DNA of 9,948 nt from Sphingomonadaceae bacterium (GTDB taxonomy: Bacteria; Pseudomonadota; Alphaproteobacteria; Sphingomonadales; Sphingomonadaceae). Location of the stretch: positions 1 through 9,948 of the forward strand of contig JAFARM010000119.1 in the NCBI GenBank assembly GCA_019245455.1, in the 5' to 3' direction. Numbering within the stretch: the stretch's first letter is position 1; every line of letters begins with the position of its first letter. Shown in pieces: positions 1 through 5,444 of the stretch. The position numbers and the translations under genes are program-made. The notes under the pieces are model-generated. The model was given only the letters and a program-made list of their open reading frames with translations, ran no database searches and was not told where the DNA came from.

Positions 1-69
1 GCCGCCGCCGGCAAGGAAGCCCAGGTCGCTGCCCGGCGCGCCGACGGTTGCTGCCCGGTCCTCGCTCAT
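1..69 (-). CDS. Partial gene (5' end): probable PAS-domain sensor histidine kinase
   Basis: Reading leftward from an ATG at 69-67, 23 codons stay open to the window edge. They begin MSEDRAATVG and end in the motif DLGFLAGGG. A Phe-Leu-x-Gly-Gly-Gly motif close to the N-terminus, normally followed by an E-M-G segment and a PAS domain, is typical of alphaproteobacterial PAS-containing (often HWE-family or hybrid) sensor kinases. That motif is all that can be seen: no PAS, H-box or ATPase domain lies inside the window, so the kinase call is inference from family knowledge. The ribosome-binding site is not clear; an AAAGGGG run lies 13 nt upstream of the ATG and GAAGGG abuts it. The gene is in the same direction as the aldehyde dehydrogenase but separated from it by 176 nt, so co-transcription is uncertain. 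Confidence 0.5.
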   Translation of the reverse strand, partial: MSEDRAATVGAPGSDLGFLAGGG

Positions 70-189
70 CCCTTCGTCGCGGCCCCTTTCTAGCGGTGCC
101 CCGGCCGGCCAGGTCACGACTGCACCGGCAAGCGCTTCGACCCGCATTCATATTCGTCGCCGGAACGATGCGCCAGCACGCACAGCGGA

Positions 190-238
190 GCCGCCGGGCC
201 CGCGCGTGCGACCGCGCGTCGCCCCGAGCCCGGACGGC
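190..238. other. Two-tier GC-rich hairpin downstream of the aldehyde dehydrogenase
   Basis: GCCGCCGGGC (190-199) pairs with GCCCGGACGGC (228-238) apart from one bulged A. Inside it, CGCGCG (201-206) pairs with CGCGCG (213-218) around a six-base loop. It begins 8 nt past the aldehyde dehydrogenase stop codon, where a terminator would lie. There is no T-run on the exit side on either strand, so it does not meet the intrinsic-terminator definition. It could still stabilise the mRNA 3' end or act with Rho. In DNA this rich in GC, such pairing can also arise by chance. Confidence 0.35.
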
Positions 239-245
239 GGACGGC

Positions 246-1685
246 TCAGGCCTGATGCACCGCCTTTGTCACGCAATAGCTGTCGAACCCCTCGATGCCG
301 CCCTCCGAGCCGAAGCCCGAGTCCTTGACGCCGCCGAACGGCGCGTCGGGCACCGAAATGGCGAAGCTGTTGATGCCGACCATGCCGGCCTCGATGGCGT
401 CGCCCAACCGGTTGGCGCGCCGCCCGTTCTCGGTGAAGGCGAAGGCGGCGAGGCCGTAGGGCAGACGGTTGGCCTCGGCGACCGCCTCGTTCTCGGTCGC
501 AAAGGCGCGGGTCACGGCGACCGGCCCGAACGGCTCTGTGCCCATGATCTCGGCCTCGGGCGGGACGTCGGCGAGGAGCGTCGGCGCGTAGAAGTAGCCG
601 GCCTCGCCACGCCGGCCGCCGACCACCGTCCGCGCACCCTTCGCCTCGGCATCGGCAACCAGGGCGGCGATCGCATCGGGGCGGCGGCGGTTGGCGAGCG
701 GCCCCATGCGCGTCGCCGGATCGGCCCCGTCGCCGACCGCCAGCGCCCGCGCCCGCTCGGCAAAGCCGCGGACGAAGGCGTCGTGGATGCTCTCCTCGAC
801 ATAGAAACGCGTCGGCGAGACGCAGACCTGACCGGCGTTGCGGAACTTCTGCGGCACGACCATGTCCAACGTGCGCTCGAGGTCGCAGTCGGCGAAGATC
901 AGCACCGGCGCGTGGCCGCCGAGCTCGAGCGTGATCCGCTTCAGCCCGTCCGCCGCCAGCCGCATCAGGTGCCGCCCGACCGGCACCGAGCCGGTGAAGC
1001 TGACCTTGCGGATCACCGGCGAGGCGAGCAGGTGGCGCGACACGGTGTCGGGTACGCCGAAGACGAGCTGGATCACGTCGCCCGGCACCCCGGCGTCGAT
1101 CAGGCAGCGGACGAAAGCGGTGGTGCACGCCGGCGTCTCCTCGGGCGGCTTGGCGACGACCGAGCAGCCCGCCGCCAGCGCCGGCGCGAGCTTCTTCGCC
1201 AGCAGGTAGACCGGGAAGTTCCACGGCGACAGCGCCGCCACCGGCCCGACCGGCTGCTTGACGACGATCGACCGTTGCCCCGCCGGGCGGACCAGCACGC
1301 GGCCATAGGCGCGCTTCGCCTCCTCGGCATACCAGTCGAACAGCTGCGCCGAGCCCGCCACTTCGGCGCGCGCCTCGGCGATCACCTTGCCCTGCTCGCG
1401 GGTGAGCAGCGCCGCGATCGCCTCGGCCCGCTCGCGCAACAGGCCGGCGGCCGCGTGCAGGATCGCGGCGCGCTCGTCGACCGCCGACGCCCGCCAGCGG
1501 ACGAAACCGCGATCGGCAGCGGCCAGCGCCTCGTCGAGATCGGCCGCGGTCGCCAGCGGCACGTCGGCGATCGTGTCGCCGGTGGCAGGGTTGAACACCG
1601 GACCCACCTCGCGCCCCTCGCCCACCCGCCACGATCCGGCGATGAACAGCCGGGCGGCGTCGGCTTCGTGTTTGGCATCGTACAT
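246..1685 (-). CDS. NAD(P)-dependent aldehyde dehydrogenase, succinate-semialdehyde dehydrogenase type
   Basis: This is a 479-residue soluble enzyme, full length for the ALDH superfamily, that oxidises an aldehyde to the carboxylate with NAD(P)+. All landmarks are present: PWNFP (154-158, with the oxyanion Asn156), Lys179 of the cofactor-binding A-K-P-P-E-E segment, FTGS (230-233), the general base Glu254 in L-E-L-G-G, the catalytic Cys288 in N-A-G-Q-V-C-V, and a late E-P-F-G-P-V motif. The C-terminal G-G-V-K-D-S-G-F-G-S-E-G-G stretch and overall pattern fit the GabD-like succinate-semialdehyde branch, but the true substrate could be another semialdehyde or aliphatic aldehyde. The ATG at 1685 is chosen because GAGGA (plus-strand TCCTC, 1692-1696) lies 6 nt upstream. 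The reading frame extends 19 codons further to a TTG, but that start would fall in the probable promoter. It is divergent from the seven-gene operon, with 147 nt between them. Confidence 0.93.
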   Translation of the reverse strand: MYDAKHEADAARLFIAGSWRVGEGREVGPVFNPATGDTIADVPLATAADLDEALAAADRGFVRWRASAVDERAAILHAAAGLLRERAEAIAALLTREQGKVIAEARAEVAGSAQLFDWYAEEAKRAYGRVLVRPAGQRSIVVKQPVGPVAALSPWNFPVYLLAKKLAPALAAGCSVVAKPPEETPACTTAFVRCLIDAGVPGDVIQLVFGVPDTVSRHLLASPVIRKVSFTGSVPVGRHLMRLAADGLKRITLELGGHAPVLIFADCDLERTLDMVVPQKFRNAGQVCVSPTRFYVEESIHDAFVRGFAERARALAVGDGADPATRMGPLANRRRPDAIAALVADAEAKGARTVVGGRRGEAGYFYAPTLLADVPPEAEIMGTEPFGPVAVTRAFATENEAVAEANRLPYGLAAFAFTENGRRANRLGDAIEAGMVGINSFAISVPDAPFGGVKDSGFGSEGGIEGFDSYCVTKAVHQA

Positions 1686-1719
1686 TGCAGGTCCTCGTAA
1701 AATGATGAGCGATTGCCGA

Positions 1720-1749
1720 GCGACATCGTTGGGCACAAGCAATTATAAG
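1720..1749 (+). promoter_or_regulatory. Candidate sigma-70-type promoter for the YHS-led operon
   Basis: GCGACA (1720-1725) and TATAAG (1744-1749) are separated by 18 nt. They match the consensus at four of six and five of six positions. The element sits in the only AT-rich patch of the 147-nt divergent gap, 84 nt upstream of the YHS start. On the other strand the same patch reads TATAAT (plus 1742-1747), a perfect -10 hexamer pointing toward the aldehyde dehydrogenase, though without a recognisable -35 at the right distance. No transcription start is known; this is a consensus match only. Confidence 0.35.
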
Positions 1750-1761
1750 GGGGTGTGTAAC

Positions 1762-1836
1762 ATGAGCGCCGGCCGAAGCGTAAGACGGGGCAAGTCCAGG
1801 GCATCTGGCCCGGGCGAGGAGGAGAAACTGCCATGA
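1762..1836 (+). CDS. Possible 24-codon leader peptide upstream of the YHS gene
   Basis: An ATG at 1762 opens a 24-residue frame (MSAGRSVRRGKS... ending GEEEKLP) whose TGA overlaps the YHS start as ATGA (1833-1836). An AAGGGGG purine run ends about 8 nt upstream and could serve as a ribosome-binding site. The peptide is basic in its first half and acidic at its end, and it matches no family I know. The arrangement could couple translation of the YHS gene to the leader. However, the YHS gene has its own strong GAGGAGGAG site, and much of the leader's second half encodes that site and the spacer, so the frame may be accidental. Confidence 0.25.
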   Translation: MSAGRSVRRGKSRASGPGEEEKLP

Positions 1837-2291
1837 GGATCACCACCGCCTTTGCCGCCGCCGGCATCGCGCTTGCCGCGCTGACGGGCACGGCCGCCGT
1901 TGCGGGCACCGCGCCCGTGTATACCGGAACGTTCAGCAACGTCGCTCTGTCCGGATACGATCCGGTCGCCTACTTCAAGCAGAATATGCCGGTGAAGGGC
2001 AGCGATGAGTTCAAGACGACGTGGAACGGGGCCGAGTGGCACTTCGCCAACGCCGCCGACCTCGCCGCCTTCAAGGCCGAGCCGACCAAGTACGCGCCGC
2101 AGTACGGCGGCTACTGCGCTTGGGCGGTGAGCAAGGGTTCGACCGCCTCGGGCGATCCCAAGGTCTGGAAGATCGTCGACAACAAGCTGTACATCAACTA
2201 CAGCCCGGAAATCGGCGTCAAGTGGTCGAAGAACATCCCGGCCAACATCCAGGCCGCCGATGCGAACTGGCCTAAGATCATCTCCAAGTAA
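1833..2291 (+). CDS. Exported YHS-domain protein
   Basis: This 152-residue protein carries an N-terminal signal peptide: MRITT, then an Ala-rich hydrophobic core, with likely cleavage after Ala24 in A-V-A. The mature part is a single YHS domain. Visible landmarks are L-S-G-Y-D-P-V-A-Y-F (39-48), the V-K-G-S segment (54-57), W-N-G-A-E-W-H-F (64-71), and Y-A-P-Q-Y-G-G-Y-C-A-W-A-V (87-99) with the only cysteine, Cys95. YHS domains are proposed to bind metals. This periplasmic subgroup includes members annotated as (seleno)proteins, so Cys95 may be redox-active or a metal ligand; that last point is inference. The ATG at 1833 follows GAGGAGGAG (1816-1824) at 8 nt, a very strong site. It is the first clear gene of the operon, and the DoxX-like gene follows after 26 nt. 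Confidence 0.9.
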   Translation: MRITTAFAAAGIALAALTGTAAVAGTAPVYTGTFSNVALSGYDPVAYFKQNMPVKGSDEFKTTWNGAEWHFANAADLAAFKAEPTKYAPQYGGYCAWAVSKGSTASGDPKVWKIVDNKLYINYSPEIGVKWSKNIPANIQAADANWPKIISK

Positions 2292-2317
2292 CGTATCGTC
2301 AAACCGGGGAAGCCATC

Positions 2318-2791
2318 ATGTCGTTCATTCGTAAATATCAGTTCGTGCTGATCCTGTATGTCGCATTCGTGTTCGTTCAGTCGTTGTTCTTCAAGTTCAC
2401 CGACTCGCCCGAAACGCAGTATATTTTCGGTACGCTTGATAATTGGGCGGGCACGCTTGGCTTCCCCGGCGTTTTTGCGCCGCATGGCATCTTCTCGCAA
2501 TATGTCATCGGCTCGTTCGAGCTGATCGCGTCGCTGGCGATGCTGGCGAGTCTGCTTCCCGCGTTCCGCGGCGTCCGTCCCTATGCGGCGCTGCTCGGTC
2601 TCGGGGTCATCTCGGGTGCGATCTTCTTCCACCTGTTCACCCCGCTCGGCGTCTCGGTGGTCAACACGGACGGCACCAAGGACGGCGGCGAGTTGTTCGC
2701 GCTGGCGTGTGGCGTGTGGGTATCGTGCGCCATCCTGATCTTCCTCAACCGCGACCGGCTGCCGATCATCGGCCACCGCCTCGCGGCCTGA
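2318..2791 (+). CDS. DoxX-like four-helix inner-membrane protein
   Basis: The product is 157 residues with four hydrophobic segments at about 8-27, 60-80, 88-108 and 128-147, the layout of small DoxX-family proteins. Supporting residues are the helix-1 F-F-K-F end, Phe-Glu-Leu (67-69) in helix 2, and His105 in F-F-H-L-F-T-P-L-G after helix 3. A conserved-looking linker between helices 1 and 2 contains F-P-G-V-F-A-P-H-G. DoxX relatives are linked to quinone or thiosulfate oxidation and, in mycobacteria, to a membrane redox complex; none of these roles is demonstrated for this subgroup. GGGGAAG lies 6 nt before the ATG. The 5' half uses more A/T-ending codons than its neighbours. It lies between the YHS and DedA genes, and a joint role with the exported YHS protein is plausible but unproven. 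Confidence 0.72.
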   Translation: MSFIRKYQFVLILYVAFVFVQSLFFKFTDSPETQYIFGTLDNWAGTLGFPGVFAPHGIFSQYVIGSFELIASLAMLASLLPAFRGVRPYAALLGLGVISGAIFFHLFTPLGVSVVNTDGTKDGGELFALACGVWVSCAILIFLNRDRLPIIGHRLAA

Positions 2792-2803
2792 AGCGGAGGC
2801 ACC

Positions 2804-3376
2804 GTGTCCAACTGGCTGAGCGAGGCCGTGAGTATGCAAATGCTCGCCCCCGCCGCCGTGGTCGCGGTGCTGTTCGTCGCCACCTTCGTTCTTGAGGACG
2901 TGGCGACCGTCGCCGGCGGGTTGCTCGCCGGGCAGATGACGGTCGGCGGGGCCGAGGCGCTTGCCGCCGTCCTGGCCGGTACCGTTGCCGGCGATCTGGC
3001 GCTGTACGCGGTCGGCCGCTGGTTCGGTCGCAGCGCCTTCGCTGCCCGGCTACGAGCCAGGAGCGGCGGGCGGGGGGAGGCGCTGATCCGCAGGCGAGGT
3101 CTTTTTGCCGTCGTCGTGGCACGCTTCATCCCGGGCACCCGCCTGCCGGTGTTCTTCGCGAGTGGCGTCGTCGGCATGGGAGCCGTGCCTGTGGCGCTGA
3201 CGCTGACGGCAACGACGCTGGTCTGGACGCCAGCCCTGTTCTGGACGAGCCGCGCGGCGGGCACGGTGATGGGCCCGTCGTTCAGCCCGCCTTTCCTTGC
3301 CGTCGCGGCGGTGTGCCTGGCCGCGGCGTTCCTTCTCCCTCGATTCATTGCGCGGTTTCGCGCACCGGAAGCCTGA
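2804..3376 (+). CDS. DedA-family integral membrane protein
   Basis: This 190-residue membrane protein belongs to the DedA/SNARE-associated (VTT) family. It shows the re-entrant acidic start E-D-V-A-T-V-A-G-G-L-L-A-G (31-43), the G-D-L-x-L-Y-x-x-G-R motif (63-72), and R-F-I-P-G-T-R (107-113), the signature with two functionally important arginines in characterised members. DedA proteins affect proton-motive force, membrane homeostasis and drug or peptide resistance. Two DedA subgroups have been shown to move lipid carriers or phospholipids across the membrane (UptA flips undecaprenyl phosphate); which subgroup this one belongs to cannot be told here. The start is GTG at 2804, preceded by GGAGG at 4 nt and 12 nt after the DoxX-like stop. 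An internal ATG at 2834 is less well placed. Confidence 0.85.
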   Translation: MSNWLSEAVSMQMLAPAAVVAVLFVATFVLEDVATVAGGLLAGQMTVGGAEALAAVLAGTVAGDLALYAVGRWFGRSAFAARLRARSGGRGEALIRRRGLFAVVVARFIPGTRLPVFFASGVVGMGAVPVALTLTATTLVWTPALFWTSRAAGTVMGPSFSPPFLAVAAVCLAAAFLLPRFIARFRAPEA

Positions 3377-3378
3377 TC

Positions 3379-4629
3379 ATGCTGACCCGAGCCAACGACC
3401 TGACCCTGACCACGACCTCGGATGCTGTCGTCGCTGCCGTCGATGGCCTGGAAGCGGCGCTGCTGCGTTACGGCCGCGACGTCGCCGATTATCTCGCCTC
3501 ACCGGCGGTCGGCAGCGACAGTGCCTATGCGCTCGCCGCCCACGCCGCGATCCACCTGCTGGCGCTGACCGCCGAGGGTCGCGCCCGCGCGCTGCCGATC
3601 GTCGCCGCCGCCGGGGAGCTGGCCGCGGGCGCGACGGAGCACGAGCAGATGTTCGTCGCCGCGATCGCGGCGTGGGCGCAGGGCAACCTGCGCGGGGCGA
3701 TGGCGCGGCATATGATCATCGCCGAGCGCTGGCCACGAGACCTGCTTTCGGCGAAGATCCTGCACTTCCACCAGATCAATACCGGCGAGTTCGCCGCCAT
3801 GCTCGCCTCGCTCCGGCCGATCGTCGCGGCGCAGCCAGACAATCACTTCGTCCACGGGATGCACGCCTTCGCGCTGGAACAGTGCGGCGACGCCGCCGGT
3901 GCCGAGCGCGCCGGTCGCCATGCCGCCGCGCTCGGCTGCGATCCGTGGGCGCATCACGCTGTCGCTCATGTCCTCGACACGGCAGGCCGCTTCGCCGACG
4001 GACGGGCGTGGCTGGCGGGCAAGGCCGACGAATGGGCCGACTGCTCGTCGTTCATGTTCACGCATAACTGGTGGCACGCCGCCCTGTTCGAGATCGCGCT
4101 CGACGAACCCGATGCGGCGCTTGCCATGTTCGACTCGCGGGTCTGGGGCGTGCGGCGCGATTCGGTACAGGACCAGCTCAACGCGGTGTCGCTGCTGGCA
4201 CGACTCGAACTCGTTGGCGTCGATGTCGGCGGCCGCTGGATGGATGTCGCGCCGCACCTCGCCCGCCGCGTCGACGACCGCGCCAACCCGTTCGCCGACC
4301 TGCACTTCGCCTATGGGCTGGCGCGGGCTGGCGACGATGCCGCGCTGGCTCGCCTGATCGATGGGCTGGGCCGGGGCGACCCGGCGGTCGCCAAGGCGGC
4401 TGAAGGCATGATCGCCCACGCCCGCCGTCGCTACGGCCGCGCAGCAAGCGCGCTGAAGGCGGTCGCCGACGTGGCCATCGGCTTTGGCGGCAGCCACACG
4501 CAGCGCCGCCTGATCGACCTCGTCGCCGCCGACGCCGCCGCGCGGGCGACCGACTGGGGCCGGGTCATCGCCGGGCCGTGGCGGCGGCGGGCACCGGTGG
4601 CGGAGGCGACGCGCCGATGCGCCGGCTGA
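3379..4629 (+). CDS. TTC38-like tetratricopeptide-repeat protein
   Basis: The protein has 416 residues, is all-helical and Ala-rich, and has no signal peptide or membrane segment, so it should be cytoplasmic. The block D-P-W-A-H-H-A-V-A-H-V-L-D-T-A-G-R (188-204) and the later F-M-F-T-H-N-W-W-H-A-A (225-235) are hallmarks of the TTC38 family, a TPR-related family found in bacteria and animals with no known biochemical role. The clustered histidines (192, 193, 197, 229, 233) are unusual for pure scaffold TPRs and could form a ligand or metal site; that is inference. The ATG at 3379 has GGAAG 7 nt upstream and starts only 2 nt after the DedA stop. A longer frame reaching 3313 overlaps DedA and is rejected. 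The 3' end overlaps the next gene by 13 nt. Confidence 0.82.
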   Translation: MLTRANDLTLTTTSDAVVAAVDGLEAALLRYGRDVADYLASPAVGSDSAYALAAHAAIHLLALTAEGRARALPIVAAAGELAAGATEHEQMFVAAIAAWAQGNLRGAMARHMIIAERWPRDLLSAKILHFHQINTGEFAAMLASLRPIVAAQPDNHFVHGMHAFALEQCGDAAGAERAGRHAAALGCDPWAHHAVAHVLDTAGRFADGRAWLAGKADEWADCSSFMFTHNWWHAALFEIALDEPDAALAMFDSRVWGVRRDSVQDQLNAVSLLARLELVGVDVGGRWMDVAPHLARRVDDRANPFADLHFAYGLARAGDDAALARLIDGLGRGDPAVAKAAEGMIAHARRRYGRAASALKAVADVAIGFGGSHTQRRLIDLVAADAAARATDWGRVIAGPWRRRAPVAEATRRCAG

Positions 4630-5444
4630 TCGTGCTGTCGACGCTGGTCCTCGCCGCCTGCGGTCTGCCCAAGACGCCGGGCGCGGAGGACGAGAAACGC
4701 GACGGGCTGACGCGGTCGAGTTATGCCGTGCCGGGCACCGGTCTCACCGTCAGCATGATCGCCCGCGGGCCAATCGATGCGCCCCGAGTGATCTTCGTTC
4801 ACGGGACGCCGGGCAGCGCGCTGGCGTTCGAGCATTATGTCGCCCATCCCCCTGCCGGGGTCGAGGCGATCGCCGTCGATCGCCCGGGCTTTGGCCAATC
4901 GCGGCCAACCGACGCGGTGGTTTCGCTGAAGACGCAGGCGGCGGCGATCGCGCCGCTGCTCGTCGCGCGCGACGGCAAGTGGCCGATCCTGGTCGGCCAC
5001 TCGCTTGGCGGTCCCGTGGTGGCGCAGGTCGCGGCCGACAACCCTGGCCATGTCGGTGGACTGTTGATTCTTGCCGGCTCGTTCGACCCCGGCGTCGAGA
5101 AGATTCTGACGGTGCAGCGCGTCGGCGAATGGCGGCTGATCGCCGGCATGATCCCGACCGCGCTGCGCAACGCCAACCGCGAGCTGATCGCGTTGAAGCC
5201 CGAGCTCGAGGCGCTTGCGCCGAGGCTGGAGGGTCTGCGCTGCCGCGTGACAATCGTCCACGGCACCGCCGACACGAACGTGCCGTATAGCAACGCCGCC
5301 TTCCTGAAGGCGCATCTGACCCACGCCGCCGGCGTCGAGATTGTCACGCTGCCTGGAGTCAACCACTTCATTCCGTGGAGCCACGAGCCGGTGATCCGCG
5401 ACGCCCTGGCGAAGCTGATCACGGCCGGCGGGCCGCCGTGCTGA
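4617..5444 (+). CDS. Lipoprotein alpha/beta hydrolase
   Basis: This is a 275-residue serine hydrolase of the alpha/beta-hydrolase fold. The N-terminus M-R-R-L-I-V-L-S-T-L-V-L-A-A-C is a lipoprotein signal with lipobox L-A-A-C, so Cys15 should be lipidated and the enzyme tethered to a membrane outside the cytoplasm. The oxyanion segment H-G-T-P-G (62-66), D-R-P-G-F-G-Q-S (88-95), nucleophile Ser129 in G-H-S-L-G-G, acid Asp219 in H-G-T-A-D, and base His250 in G-V-N-H-F give a complete triad. The substrate is probably an ester or amide, and the subfamily (esterase, lipase, peptidase, lactonase) is not resolved. GGAGG (4602-4606) lies 10 nt before the ATG at 4617, giving a 13-nt overlap with the TPR gene. 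An upstream in-frame start at 4578 would bury the signal peptide and is rejected. Confidence 0.88.
   Translation: MRRLIVLSTLVLAACGLPKTPGAEDEKRDGLTRSSYAVPGTGLTVSMIARGPIDAPRVIFVHGTPGSALAFEHYVAHPPAGVEAIAVDRPGFGQSRPTDAVVSLKTQAAAIAPLLVARDGKWPILVGHSLGGPVVAQVAADNPGHVGGLLILAGSFDPGVEKILTVQRVGEWRLIAGMIPTALRNANRELIALKPELEALAPRLEGLRCRVTIVHGTADTNVPYSNAAFLKAHLTHAAGVEIVTLPGVNHFIPWSHEPVIRDALAKLITAGGPPC

Noticed and set aside
162..187. GGAAC at 162-166 as an EcfG-type general stress promoter
   Set aside because: No CGTT follows at the required 16-17 nt spacing on that strand.
48..1700. 550-codon plus-strand reading frame opposite the aldehyde dehydrogenase
   Set aside because: It is Arg/Ala/Gly-rich low-complexity sequence with no family motif, and the opposite strand encodes every ALDH landmark. 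Long antisense frames are normal at this GC content.
1686..1742. 19-codon N-terminal extension of the aldehyde dehydrogenase from a TTG start
   Set aside because: It overlaps the -10-like TATAAT and has no ribosome site, whereas the ATG at 1685 has GAGGA at 6 nt.
3313..3378. Upstream extension of the TPR gene
   Set aside because: The added 22 residues would overlap the DedA coding end by 64 nt, and the ATG at 3379 has its own GGAAG site.
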